From Bacteroidales bacterium H4 (lineage in GTDB: Bacteria; Bacteroidota; Bacteroidia; Bacteroidales; Muribaculaceae): a stretch of DNA of 64,000 bases. The stretch lies in NCBI GenBank assembly GCA_001701165.1, contig DAAP01000065.1, positions 1 through 64,000 on the forward strand, in the 5' to 3' direction. The notes beneath the pieces are model-generated. The model saw only the letters and a program-made list of their open reading frames with translations. It was not told where the DNA came from and did no database searches. Positions 43,040-51,737 of this stretch are shown one piece after another. The position numbers and the translations under genes were made by a program. Position 1 is the stretch's first letter. Every line of letters starts with the position of its first letter.

Positions 43040-44473
43040 TCAGCCTTGTTTGTGGTCGGAGGCGGCGGTTTCTTTGACGATATCGTCCACATAATCGGTG
43101 ATATCGCCGGCACCGGCCGTCAATAAGATTTCAAAGTTACAATGTTTTATGGTATCTACCAACTTTTCTTTGGGAATAAGCACTTTTTTGTCGGTGCGAA
43201 GTTTGTCGAAAATCAATTTCGAGGTCACTCCGGGTATGGGCTGTTCGCGTGCGGGGTAGATATCGAGGAGTATGACGCCGCCGTCGGCGAGGTCGAGCGC
43301 CGATGCAAATTCGTCGGCGAAGTCGCGTGTACGAGAGTACAGGTGCGGCTGGAAGGCTACGGTAAGCTTGCTCCCGGGATACAGCGCCTTGACGGATGCG
43401 ATGCTCTGACGCAGCTCGTCGGGATGATGCGCGTAGTCGTCGATGATGACGTGTCCGCCGGGCATTGGCTCCTTGAGATGGAATTGGAAGCGGCGTTCAG
43501 CGCCTTGGAAGCGTGCCAGGGCACTGCGTATGGCTTCGTGCGGCAGCTGCGATTGGTTATCACCAAGGGCTATGAGACACGCGCCGACAGCGGCCACAGC
43601 GTTTTCGATGTTGATTTCGACAGGAACACCGAGCGATATGTCGCATATGGGGTCGCCGAAGGGATGAACAATATCAAAGACTATTTCGCCTCCACCACGA
43701 CGTATATTGGCGGCATGGAAGTCGCCTTCATCGCGGCTATAGGTGTAGCGACGCACTCCGGCCACGGGACGCGGCACCACCTTGAGCCCGGTGTGCAACA
43801 GCAGAGCGCCATCCTCGCGTATAAGCTCGGTGAAGTGCGCGAAACTCTCGAGATATGCCTCCTCGGTGCCGTAGATGTCCAGATGGTCGGGGTCAGTGGC
43901 CGTGATGACGGCGACATAAGGCCTCAGCTGGTGGAAGCTGCGGTCGTATTCGTCGGCCTCGACAACGCAAAGGTCACTGGAACCGTTGAGTATGAGGTTG
44001 CTGCCCACATTACGCAGGATACCGCCGAGGAAGGCGTTGCATCCGACGGGCGCACGGTCAAGGATGTATGCGGCCATGGAGGATGTTGTGGTCTTGCCGT
44101 GCGTGCCGGCAAAGCACAAATCTCGCATTCCGTGGGTGATTTTTCCCAGCAATACGGCACGTTTCACCACCTCGAAGCCTCCTTTTCGGAAGTACGAGAG
44201 TATCGAATTGGTCTCGGGAACGGCAGGTGTATACACCACCAGTGTATCTGCGGGATTGCGGAAGGCCTCGCCGATGACATCGGCACTATCCTCGAAGGTG
44301 ATGTCGGCACCTTCGTCTATAAGATTGTGCGTCAAGACAGTTGGCGTACGGTCGTAGCCCGCCACATTCTTGTTTGCATGAAGACAGTAGCGCACCAAAG
44401 CGGCCATGCCTATGCCGCCGGCACCTACAAAGTATATGTTGTCATAATCCTTGATTGTGCGAGTTTGTGTCAT
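43040..44473 (-). CDS. murC: UDP-N-acetylmuramate--L-alanine ligase MurC
   Basis: A 477-residue cytosolic Mur ligase adding L-Ala to UDP-MurNAc. The ATP-binding loop is GTHGKTTTSS (about 121-130); the nucleotide-fold start FVGAGGIGMAALVRY and the ligase signature DDYAHHPDELR are present. Its ATG overlaps the murG stop by 4 nt and ftsQ follows by 13 nt, so the three are translated from one message. Confidence 0.96.
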   Translation of the reverse strand: MTQTRTIKDYDNIYFVGAGGIGMAALVRYCLHANKNVAGYDRTPTVLTHNLIDEGADITFEDSADVIGEAFRNPADTLVVYTPAVPETNSILSYFRKGGFEVVKRAVLLGKITHGMRDLCFAGTHGKTTTSSMAAYILDRAPVGCNAFLGGILRNVGSNLILNGSSDLCVVEADEYDRSFHQLRPYVAVITATDPDHLDIYGTEEAYLESFAHFTELIREDGALLLHTGLKVVPRPVAGVRRYTYSRDEGDFHAANIRRGGGEIVFDIVHPFGDPICDISLGVPVEINIENAVAAVGACLIALGDNQSQLPHEAIRSALARFQGAERRFQFHLKEPMPGGHVIIDDYAHHPDELRQSIASVKALYPGSKLTVAFQPHLYSRTRDFADEFASALDLADGGVILLDIYPAREQPIPGVTSKLIFDKLRTDKKVLIPKEKLVDTIKHCNFEILLTAGAGDITDYVDDIVKETAASDHKQG

Positions 44474-45633
44474 AGCGTATGTGATTGTTGTACAGTATCT
44501 TCAATAATATTAACAATGGTCTCCGTAGCTTCGGGACGACCCATGGCGGCAGCATTTGCAGCCAGGGTTTCGCGGCGTGTCGGGTCGGCCAAGAGGCCGA
44601 GGACTGCGCCGGCAAGGTCGCGCATGGCATCCGCATCGGTCACAAGTATGGCCGCATCGCGCTTCACCAGAGCCATGGCGTTGTGGTACTGGTGGTTTTC
44701 GGCGACATTGGGCGAGGGCACAAGTACGGAGGCCTTGCCTAATAGTTGTAATTCGCTGATGGTGGATGCGCCGGCACGCGACACCACCACATCGGCAGCG
44801 CGGTATGCCGTGGCCATATCGGCGATGAAAGTCGTGGCCTGCACGCCTTCGGGTATGGTTACCCGGGCATCGGGGGCATAAGTTTTGCCGGTCTGCCAAA
44901 GCACTTGGGCGCCGGTAGCGGCTATGGCACACGCTGCACCGTCGGCCAAGGCACAATTGATGGTGCGGGCGCCGAGACTTCCACCAACGACTAGCACCAA
45001 CGGACGCCCGGGGTCGAAGCCGAGAGCCTGACGTGCCTGCGAGGGCGTGAGGGTGCAGTCGCGCAAAGCAGCACGCACCGGGTTGCCCGTAAGGATGACG
45101 CGGTCGCCGGGGAAAAAGCGGTCCATGCCCTCGTATGCAACGCAAATGGCACGGGCGCGGCGCCCCAACAACTTGTTTGTAACTCCGGCATACGAATTCT
45201 GCTCTTGAAGCACCGTGGGCACGCCGGCACGCTGTGCTGCCTTAAGCAGCGGCCCGCTGGCGTATCCGCCAACACCTATGGCCACATCGGGACGGAAGTC
45301 GCGCACCAAAGCACGACAGCGGCGAGTGGCCTTCCAAGCCAGCCATAGCACGCGGAAATTGCGCCACAGACGACGACGGTCAAGCCCGGCAATGGTCAGC
45401 CCATCGATGGAATAGCCGGCTGCGGGTACCCGCTCCATTTCCATACGTCCGTTGGCACCCACGAAGCGTATCTCGGCTTCGGGGTTGCGCCGCCGTATCT
45501 CATCGGCTATGGATAGCGCCGGGAAGATGTGCCCGCCGGTGCCGCCGCCGCTGATGATGACGCGATGCAGCAGTTCCCGACTTTTATTGCCGGCATTGGC
45601 GGTGGTTTTGGATGTTTCGATATCGGGTTGCAT
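44470..45633 (-). CDS. murG: UDP-GlcNAc:lipid I transferase MurG
   Basis: A 387-residue membrane-associated GT28 enzyme that makes lipid II. The signature GGGTGGHIFPALSIADE lies near residue 30, with GVGGYASGP, LQEQNSYAG and the acceptor/donor segment SRAGASTISELQLLGKASVLVPSP. A hexanucleotide microsatellite sits just upstream of its ATG. It overlaps murC by 4 nt. Confidence 0.96.
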   Translation of the reverse strand: MQPDIETSKTTANAGNKSRELLHRVIISGGGTGGHIFPALSIADEIRRRNPEAEIRFVGANGRMEMERVPAAGYSIDGLTIAGLDRRRLWRNFRVLWLAWKATRRCRALVRDFRPDVAIGVGGYASGPLLKAAQRAGVPTVLQEQNSYAGVTNKLLGRRARAICVAYEGMDRFFPGDRVILTGNPVRAALRDCTLTPSQARQALGFDPGRPLVLVVGGSLGARTINCALADGAACAIAATGAQVLWQTGKTYAPDARVTIPEGVQATTFIADMATAYRAADVVVSRAGASTISELQLLGKASVLVPSPNVAENHQYHNAMALVKRDAAILVTDADAMRDLAGAVLGLLADPTRRETLAANAAAMGRPEATETIVNIIEDTVQQSHTL

Positions 45634-45641
45634 GGTTTGCT

Positions 45642-45665
45642 TGTATGTGTATGTGTATGTGTATA
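45642..45665. repeat. Hexanucleotide microsatellite just upstream of the murG start
   Basis: Three copies of TGTATG plus TGTATA (plus strand) lie in the 38-nt ftsW-murG gap, ending 8 nt before the murG ATG. On the minus strand this reads CACATA repeated, in the ribosome-binding region. Confidence 0.9.
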
Positions 45666-45671
45666 TAGTCT

Positions 45672-47033
45672 CTACAGTACGGTAGGATTATCGGCAAGCA
45701 CTTTGTCGTCTATTGTGCTGATACGGTCACGCATTTCCTCGCGTGCGCCACGGCGGGTGGCATGACGACTGACACTGAGCATGATACCCAGTGCCACCGA
45801 GGTGATGATGACAGACGATCCTCCCTTGGATATGAGCGGCAAAGGCTGGCCGCTCACCGGCAGCGTTCCCACGACTATGCCTATGTGCACAAGCGCCTGA
45901 CAGGTAATAAACACGGACATGCCTATCACCAATAGTGCCGGATACGCCTTGGTGCATTTCGTAGCCAAATGTCCGGCGCGTAACAGTAGGAATAAATATA
46001 GCAGCATCACCACCAATCCGCCCACCAGCCCGGTATCCTCGACGATGATGGCGTATATGTAGTCCGAAAAAGCCAATGGCAGACGCGCAGCCTCGCGGGA
46101 GCGTCCCGGTCCAACACCGAAGATGCCACCATTGGCCTGCGCAATGTAGGAGTACTGCTCTTGTCTGTTTTCGCTGGTGATGGGTTCGTTATATTTGTCG
46201 GAGCGCATAAAGTTGAGTATACGGCTCTTGCGCACGTCCGAGCGGTCGGTCTCGATGCCACCGGCAACATTCTCGATACGTTGCGCCTCGTCGGCCTTCG
46301 ACGTTGAAAACATCTTTATGCCTTCGTACCCTATGCCGAGTACGGCGTATATCCCGCAAACTATCAGCCATTTGCGCCAGCTGACACCTCCTATAAGCAT
46401 CATGGACAGGCTTATTATCATAAGTAGGGCGGTATTGGTGAGACCCTGGTTAATCAGCAACATTCCGAAGAACAGCACCGTACCGGAGACTAATATAATA
46501 CCTCTATTGGAGATGTCGCGCCCGCCGTTGATCTGCGATACGGCCAGTACTCGCGCTATCAGCAGCGCCGCCGTCATTTTGAGTATCTCGGACGGTTGGA
46601 CCGTGACAATCAAAAGCGAAAACGAGCGACGCGCACCGTTGATGACATTGCCGAAGAACATCGTATAAATCGCAGCTCCGACAGCCAAGATGACTATCAC
46701 AGTTGTCCATTTGTAGACCCGGTTGTAATGCATGCGCTGCAACAGCAGCATTATCAGAAATCCTACGGAGAGCAGCCCGACGTGGCGTAGCAGCGGATGT
46801 AGCACATTGCCGTTGACAATTTCGCGCGAAGATGCGCTGAAAAGCTCAACCACTGAGATCAGACACAGCATAATATATATACCCCAGATATACCGGTCGC
46901 TGCGCGGTCGTGGCCGTACCGCCTCTATGTCGGCGGCAGCACTGTCGCCCTTGGGCTTACGCACGGGTTCGGGTATGCCGTCATCGTCATAGTGCATGGC
47001 GCGTGCCGGAGTATCTGCATCTTTGGTTGCCAT
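45672..47033 (-). CDS. ftsW: Lipid II polymerase FtsW (SEDS family)
   Basis: A 453-residue SEDS glycosyltransferase of the divisome. About ten TM helices begin near residue 45; FSASSREIV, VQPSEILK, GVGPGRSREAARLP and LPLISKGGSSVI are the family's conserved loops. The N-terminal 35 residues are a polar extension. The ATG at 47033 is preferred; 63 further upstream codons are open but GC-skewed and unlike the family. Its separation from murD by 8.2 kb means it needs its own promoter. Confidence 0.95.
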   Translation of the reverse strand: MATKDADTPARAMHYDDDGIPEPVRKPKGDSAAADIEAVRPRPRSDRYIWGIYIMLCLISVVELFSASSREIVNGNVLHPLLRHVGLLSVGFLIMLLLQRMHYNRVYKWTTVIVILAVGAAIYTMFFGNVINGARRSFSLLIVTVQPSEILKMTAALLIARVLAVSQINGGRDISNRGIILVSGTVLFFGMLLINQGLTNTALLMIISLSMMLIGGVSWRKWLIVCGIYAVLGIGYEGIKMFSTSKADEAQRIENVAGGIETDRSDVRKSRILNFMRSDKYNEPITSENRQEQYSYIAQANGGIFGVGPGRSREAARLPLAFSDYIYAIIVEDTGLVGGLVVMLLYLFLLLRAGHLATKCTKAYPALLVIGMSVFITCQALVHIGIVVGTLPVSGQPLPLISKGGSSVIITSVALGIMLSVSRHATRRGAREEMRDRISTIDDKVLADNPTVL

Positions 47034-47209
47034 TGGTATAAGTATATGTTTTCCTGTGTTTTGAGCCTCATCATGTTCCGGGGACACACATATGCCGGTC
47101 GCCCGCACGGCGGACTCCCGACAAGTTGCGGTCGCGCCACACGCGCCGTCAGCGAGGCAGCGGATGTCGGCATCCGTGGCCTCGGTCTCGGGCGCTGTGT
47201 TTCGGATTG

Positions 47210-47217
47210 TAAAATTA
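47210..47217 (-). promoter_or_regulatory. Possible ftsW -7 box
   Basis: TAATTTTA on the minus strand differs from TAnnTTTG only in the last base, and the wider TAATTTTACAnTCC is shared with the rsmH upstream region (63377-63384). No clear -33 TTTG is seen at the right distance. Confidence 0.35.
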
Positions 47218-47300
47218 CACATTTTTTCGGCTCGCGCACCCTCCTTTCTCCGTTTTTTACCAATTTTATCCCTTTATGGAAAAGAAACGGGACAACCAAG

Positions 47301-47350
47301 ATAATGTCGAATGTCGAATGTGGAATGTCGAATACGGAATGGGCTGCGCA
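47301..47350. repeat. Interspersed GTCGAATGT repeat element
   Basis: ATAATGTCGAATGTCGAATGTGGAATGTCGAAT... followed by GGAATGGGCTGCGCAG. A reverse-complement relative lies at 16491-16526. Inside, the 9-bp unit AATGTCG(A/-) is itself repeated. It is intergenic in both places. Confidence 0.75.
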
Positions 47351-47499
47351 GAGGCATAGCGGACAACGAAGTACGCGGAGTGGTGCGGTGTAGTCGGTGT
47401 ACGCGGATTAGTGCTCAAAAAGCTGAATATGATTGAGCGGATGAATGTCCGGAGAAGGCCTTTGGCCATAATTAGACATTCAACAGTAGAAATTAGATG

Positions 47500-48546
47500 C
47501 TATTTTTCGGCGCATCTCATTCGAAATCTAACATTTCGAATGATTTTTCGCCAAGCCAAAGTCAGCAGATAGGATGCGATGAAGGACAGCAGACCGTTGG
47601 TCGCCACACCAAGGTCTATGTCGGCCAGGCGCAGCAGGTAATGTAGTATGGCGATATGTACCAGGTATATGCCGTAGGAACAGCGGCTCAGGCTGATGCA
47701 TAGCCGCGCAAAGACGCCGCGCGGCGTCGGCAGGGACGTCAACAGAGCAAACAGGGCGGTTTGGATGACGATGACATTGACCCCGGAGAGGGACGTCACG
47801 GCGTCATAATAGCCCCAGCGCGTGGCCACGATTCCCATCTTGAGCGTCAACGGAACGGCTGCAGCAAATACCAACGACCAAAAGCACAATTGCCAACGGC
47901 ACGAACGAGTGAATACGGGCCATCGTGTAAGGTAGTATCCGGCCACCATATAGCCCATGCAACCGTAAAAACCGGTGAATACACCGCCTCCATCGTCCAG
48001 TATGGCGGTTTGGGCCGAGACCCATGGTAGCGTCCCGGCTGCAAGCCACAGCAGCAGAAAATACTCGATGCTGCGGCGTCGGGCCGTGGCAAGCCACGGC
48101 GACAGAAAGGGCGCGAAAAGGTAAAGTCCGACCATGGCCAACACAAACCACCCGGTGCCCCATGTCGGAGTGTATAGGCAGTATAGTAGCCTGTGGCCGA
48201 TGCTGACGTCCTGATGCGGCGTCAGATAGTAGTCCATCAGCAGATATACCACTGTCCAGAAGGCAAAAGCGGGTAGAAGCGCCCACATGCGCCGGCGCAC
48301 AAAAGCCCGTCCGCTGCGTACCGGAAATATCAGCGCGCCGGAGGTCATGAAAAACAGCACCGGCGTGCAAATATACGGGTGCACTGCTTGGTAAACGCTC
48401 TCGTCCATATATTCGTGCACGGAGTGTAGCGCCACTACCATAATTATGGCGAACGCGCGCACTACGTCAAGACGCACATAGCGGCCGTCGATGCTGTCAC
48501 GCATCGACGGCGCCATGGGTGTATATGTCTGCGATATAGCAGGCAC
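47500..48546 (-). CDS. Acyltransferase family 3 membrane protein
   Basis: A 348-residue protein with about ten TM helices. The start RYVRLDVVRAFAIIMVVALHS carries the RxxDxxRxxAxxxVxxxH pattern of the acyltransferase 3 family, which O-acetylates cell-surface sugars. The substrate is unknown; its site inside the dcw region makes a peptidoglycan or surface glycan possible. It is 13 nt after the preceding membrane protein gene. Confidence 0.85.
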   Translation of the reverse strand: MPAISQTYTPMAPSMRDSIDGRYVRLDVVRAFAIIMVVALHSVHEYMDESVYQAVHPYICTPVLFFMTSGALIFPVRSGRAFVRRRMWALLPAFAFWTVVYLLMDYYLTPHQDVSIGHRLLYCLYTPTWGTGWFVLAMVGLYLFAPFLSPWLATARRRSIEYFLLLWLAAGTLPWVSAQTAILDDGGGVFTGFYGCMGYMVAGYYLTRWPVFTRSCRWQLCFWSLVFAAAVPLTLKMGIVATRWGYYDAVTSLSGVNVIVIQTALFALLTSLPTPRGVFARLCISLSRCSYGIYLVHIAILHYLLRLADIDLGVATNGLLSFIASYLLTLAWRKIIRNVRFRMRCAEK

Positions 48547-48559
48547 TCAGATGTTTGTA

Positions 48560-49249
48560 TTATTTTTCGTCAGCAGATAGCAGGGGTAGCTCGTTGCGGA
48601 CGCTCCACCAACCGATAATCATAAATACGGCTGCTACAAGAGCTGCAAGACCCATCAAAATGGTAAGCACTACTGCTCCGCCAAGCCCGTCGCCAATCAG
48701 GAAGGATAAGAAGTCACCGGTGCGGAAGAGTGCAATGACTGCTATAAGGGCGCTCACAGCAAGGATGACAAGCTGAATTGTGAACGCGATGGACGCGATC
48801 CCCATAGATTTGAGCCCGAGGCCCTTGAGTGTACGGCATTCTTTATTGCTCTTAGCCATGTACATAATCGAGCAAACGAACAGTGCGATAGTCAGCAGCT
48901 TGACTATGACTATAGATGCTTTAGCTCCCTTGTATCCGAGAATCTGAGGTATCAGAATTATCAGTACCCAGTATGCCACGACAGCTATCACTATAACCAG
49001 TTGAGCCTTGAACAGGCGTTCGAAAGATGCGGCAACGGCGGCATTGAAACCCTTGAATGCACTCGATGTATTATATATACCTACCAGCCAAAGGATAAGG
49101 CCGATGAGCGACACGACACCCACAGCAACAGATGCGGGTGCGAGAAGAGCAAGCAGTAAGCTGAGACCGTACATTAGTGTTACGCCGATAGCGCTGAGCA
49201 TCGAGGCGTTTGAAAGCGCCGAAAGGCGAGCTTGTTCGTTTTGTTCCAT
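48560..49249 (-). CDS. Multi-pass membrane protein of unknown function
   Basis: A 229-residue protein with about six hydrophobic segments and short loops, opening with a polar N-terminus (MEQNEQARLSALSNAS). I recognise no family. It is co-oriented and closely spaced with the acyltransferase (13 nt) and the WYL regulator (42 nt). Confidence 0.7.
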   Translation of the reverse strand: MEQNEQARLSALSNASMLSAIGVTLMYGLSLLLALLAPASVAVGVVSLIGLILWLVGIYNTSSAFKGFNAAVAASFERLFKAQLVIVIAVVAYWVLIILIPQILGYKGAKASIVIVKLLTIALFVCSIMYMAKSNKECRTLKGLGLKSMGIASIAFTIQLVILAVSALIAVIALFRTGDFLSFLIGDGLGGAVVLTILMGLAALVAAVFMIIGWWSVRNELPLLSADEK

Positions 49250-49291
49250 AAATAATTGTTTTTTTAAGTTAATAATAAAGTTGGGGATTTC

Positions 49292-50194
49292 TTATTTGTT
49301 TTCGTCATAGGGGGCAAGGGCGCGACGCAGGCGGTCGATGAGCATCACGCGCAATTCGGGCGGCGAAACCACTGTGATGCGATCCGCCTTGGACATCAGC
49401 TCCTCGACAAGGTCATCGGTGATGCGCATACGGTAGCGGAACAGTGAGAATCCGTCATGCACAAACTCCTCTTGCGAGGCGTGCAACGGCAACGCCCGCA
49501 GGTACTTGGCTTGTACATGATCGACACGCAACGTGATGGTCTTGGCAGCGGCACGCGTCACCACCAGGCCGAAACTGTCGCGGAAGTAGTCATCGGCATT
49601 GACATCCGGAGGCAGTTCGAAGGTCTTATGGGACAAGTGCACCCGGTCCATACGATCCAGGGCGTAGGTCTTGACACGGTTCTCGCGCACGTTGCGGCCT
49701 ATGACGTACCACCGCTGATGAAATATGCGCACAAAATACGGCTCGAGCGTTACATCGCGATCGGGGCGGCTGCGCGTGAAGTTGTTGTAATCGAAAACTA
49801 TGACACGGTTTTGGCGCAAGGCGTCAATGATAACGCCCAGATAGGTGCGGGCGCTGGGGACATCCTCGAGACAAATGCGTGACGCCACGCTGCGCCCCGC
49901 AGCGATAATGTCGTTGACTGCAGCGCTGTTGAGCATCCAGTCTGTCACTTCGCGGTTGTGGGCGTCTTCTTCGGTGATATAATACTCGAAAGTCGAGTTG
50001 TCGCACTCGATGCTGAGTCCGAAGATGTCAAGTATGGCCTCACGATAGTTGTAGAAGGTGCGCCGCGTAAGGGCACGACCTTCCGAGACATCACTCTTCA
50101 GCCACAGCTCCGTCAGCTCGCGGCGCGAGATGCGTCGTCGACGACGTATGGTATCTATAATCCAAAAATATTTGCTTAATAGATTGCGTGCCAT
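49292..50194 (-). CDS. WYL-domain transcriptional regulator
   Basis: A 300-residue regulator. The N-terminal 60 residues form a winged HTH (RISRRELTELWLKS...LTRRTFYNYREAI). A WYL domain at about 130-200 carries FHQRWYVIGRNVRENRVKTYALDRM, and a C-terminal WCX-like part follows. WYL proteins sense small ligands or nucleic acids. It is 35 nt downstream of the symporter gene and could regulate that operon. Confidence 0.87.
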   Translation of the reverse strand: MARNLLSKYFWIIDTIRRRRRISRRELTELWLKSDVSEGRALTRRTFYNYREAILDIFGLSIECDNSTFEYYITEEDAHNREVTDWMLNSAAVNDIIAAGRSVASRICLEDVPSARTYLGVIIDALRQNRVIVFDYNNFTRSRPDRDVTLEPYFVRIFHQRWYVIGRNVRENRVKTYALDRMDRVHLSHKTFELPPDVNADDYFRDSFGLVVTRAAAKTITLRVDHVQAKYLRALPLHASQEEFVHDGFSLFRYRMRITDDLVEELMSKADRITVVSPPELRVMLIDRLRRALAPYDENK

Positions 50195-50229
50195 TACCTT
50201 GCGTATTTATTATCCGACGCGGACTTATA

Positions 50230-51684
50230 TCAGACTTGTTTGCGCGGCTTGAGCAGCAGCAAAAGTCCCAGGATGGTGAAGGCGGCGTTCATCAGCAGCA
50301 ACTCGAAGCTGGTGGTATAGTTACAATATTCCTTAAGCGCCCACTGGGTCACCCACGACAGCACGGGCGCAAGGATGCACACCGCCGGCACAAGGCAGTC
50401 GCGCACCGGGCGCTTGCAGGCCAGGCCGAATACGAAGAGGCCGAGTATGGGCCCGTAGGTATACGAGGCCAGGGTGTACACGGCGCTGATAGCGTCCTGA
50501 TTGCTCAGATAGTAGAAGGCAATAATGACCAAGCCCATAGCCACGGACATACCCAGGTGTACCAAACGACGCGTGATGGCCAGCCGTCGATCGTCCATGC
50601 GACGGTTGGCGCCCATAATGTCCACTGTGAAGGACGTGGTCAGCGAGGTCAAAGCCGAACCGGCAGCCGAATAGGCGGCGGACACCAGCCCGACGATGAA
50701 GAGTATACCAACAATTATCGGCATTCCGGGACTGTCAACCACGGCGGCAAAAGTGTCGTCCGGCTTGGCGGGATGAGCCATGCCCTTGCTGTCCATATAT
50801 ATCAGCAGCATCGTGCCCAAAATGAGGAACAACGCAATGACGAAGAATTGCGTGATGCCGCTCACAATCATATTCTTTTGGCTTTGGCGGCTGTCGCGGC
50901 AGGCCAAATTGCGCTGCATCATATCCTGGTCGAGGCCGTTGAGTGCTATGGCCATAAATATGCCGGCCAGAAATTGTTTCCAAAAGTAGGTGCCGGCCAA
51001 GGGGTCGTCAAAATAGAACATCTTGAACGACGAATGCGAGGTGACGGCGCTGAAAGCTTCGCCGAAATTCAACCCAAGGTTTCCGGCTATAAAGTATATG
51101 CACAGCCCCACCGACGCCACCAGGCAGAAGCTCTTGAGCGTGTCGGTCCAAATCAAAGTCTTGACGCCGCCCTGCACGGTGTATATCCATATCAGTAATA
51201 TGCTGACTACCACCGTGATGGCAAAGGGTATGCCCAACGGGCCGAAGACCATGGACTGAAGCACGACGCATACGACATAGAAGCGCACGGCCGCACCCAA
51301 CATCTTGCTGACAAAGAAGAACCATGCCCCGGTATGGTAGGTAGACTTGCCGAAACGGTCTTCAAGGTAGCCGTAGATGCTGATGAGATTGCGCCGATAG
51401 AATATGGGTACCAACACAAAGGCTATGGCAAAGTACCCGACAATAAATCCGAGTACCATTTGCAAGTAGGAGTAGCCCTTGGCGGCCACCATGCCGGGGA
51501 CGCTGATGAAGGTGACGCCGCTGATGGCAGCGCCTATCATAGCAAAGGCCACCAAGCCCCACGGCGCTTGGCGGTTGCCGTTGAAAAATGTCGAGTTGTT
51601 GCTGCCGCGCGAGGCAAACCAACTGATGACCATCAATAGGGCAAAGTATGCCGCGATGGTGATAATGACTATGGTAGGTGTCAC
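50230..51684 (-). CDS. Sodium:solute symporter (SSS family)
   Basis: A 484-residue transporter with about 13 TM helices, the GAAISGVTFISVPG core motif near 50-64 and the sodium-site segment SAAYSAAGSALTSLTTSF. The substrate is not evident from sequence. Its gene lies 53 nt after a NamZ-like muramidase gene, so muramic acid or another cell-wall sugar is a reasonable guess. Confidence 0.88.
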   Translation of the reverse strand: MTPTIVIITIAAYFALLMVISWFASRGSNNSTFFNGNRQAPWGLVAFAMIGAAISGVTFISVPGMVAAKGYSYLQMVLGFIVGYFAIAFVLVPIFYRRNLISIYGYLEDRFGKSTYHTGAWFFFVSKMLGAAVRFYVVCVVLQSMVFGPLGIPFAITVVVSILLIWIYTVQGGVKTLIWTDTLKSFCLVASVGLCIYFIAGNLGLNFGEAFSAVTSHSSFKMFYFDDPLAGTYFWKQFLAGIFMAIALNGLDQDMMQRNLACRDSRQSQKNMIVSGITQFFVIALFLILGTMLLIYMDSKGMAHPAKPDDTFAAVVDSPGMPIIVGILFIVGLVSAAYSAAGSALTSLTTSFTVDIMGANRRMDDRRLAITRRLVHLGMSVAMGLVIIAFYYLSNQDAISAVYTLASYTYGPILGLFVFGLACKRPVRDCLVPAVCILAPVLSWVTQWALKEYCNYTTSFELLLMNAAFTILGLLLLLKPRKQV

Positions 51685-51737
51685 TGTAGTGTTATATTTT
51701 TGATTATATTATCGTTAGGTGTATTGTCGCGAAGATG

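Larger units (their letters stand above)
47034..47499. other. Intergenic region upstream of ftsW
   Basis: 466 bp with no convincing gene. It contains a -7-like TAATTTTACA (complement of 47210-47217), nearly the same as the one before rsmH, about 180 nt before the ftsW ATG, and the repeat element 47301-47350. Confidence 0.6.

Noticed and set aside
43142..44881. A 579-codon plus-strand open frame over murC and murG
   Set aside because: It is fully antisense to two well-conserved Mur genes and reads as composition-driven sequence without domains.
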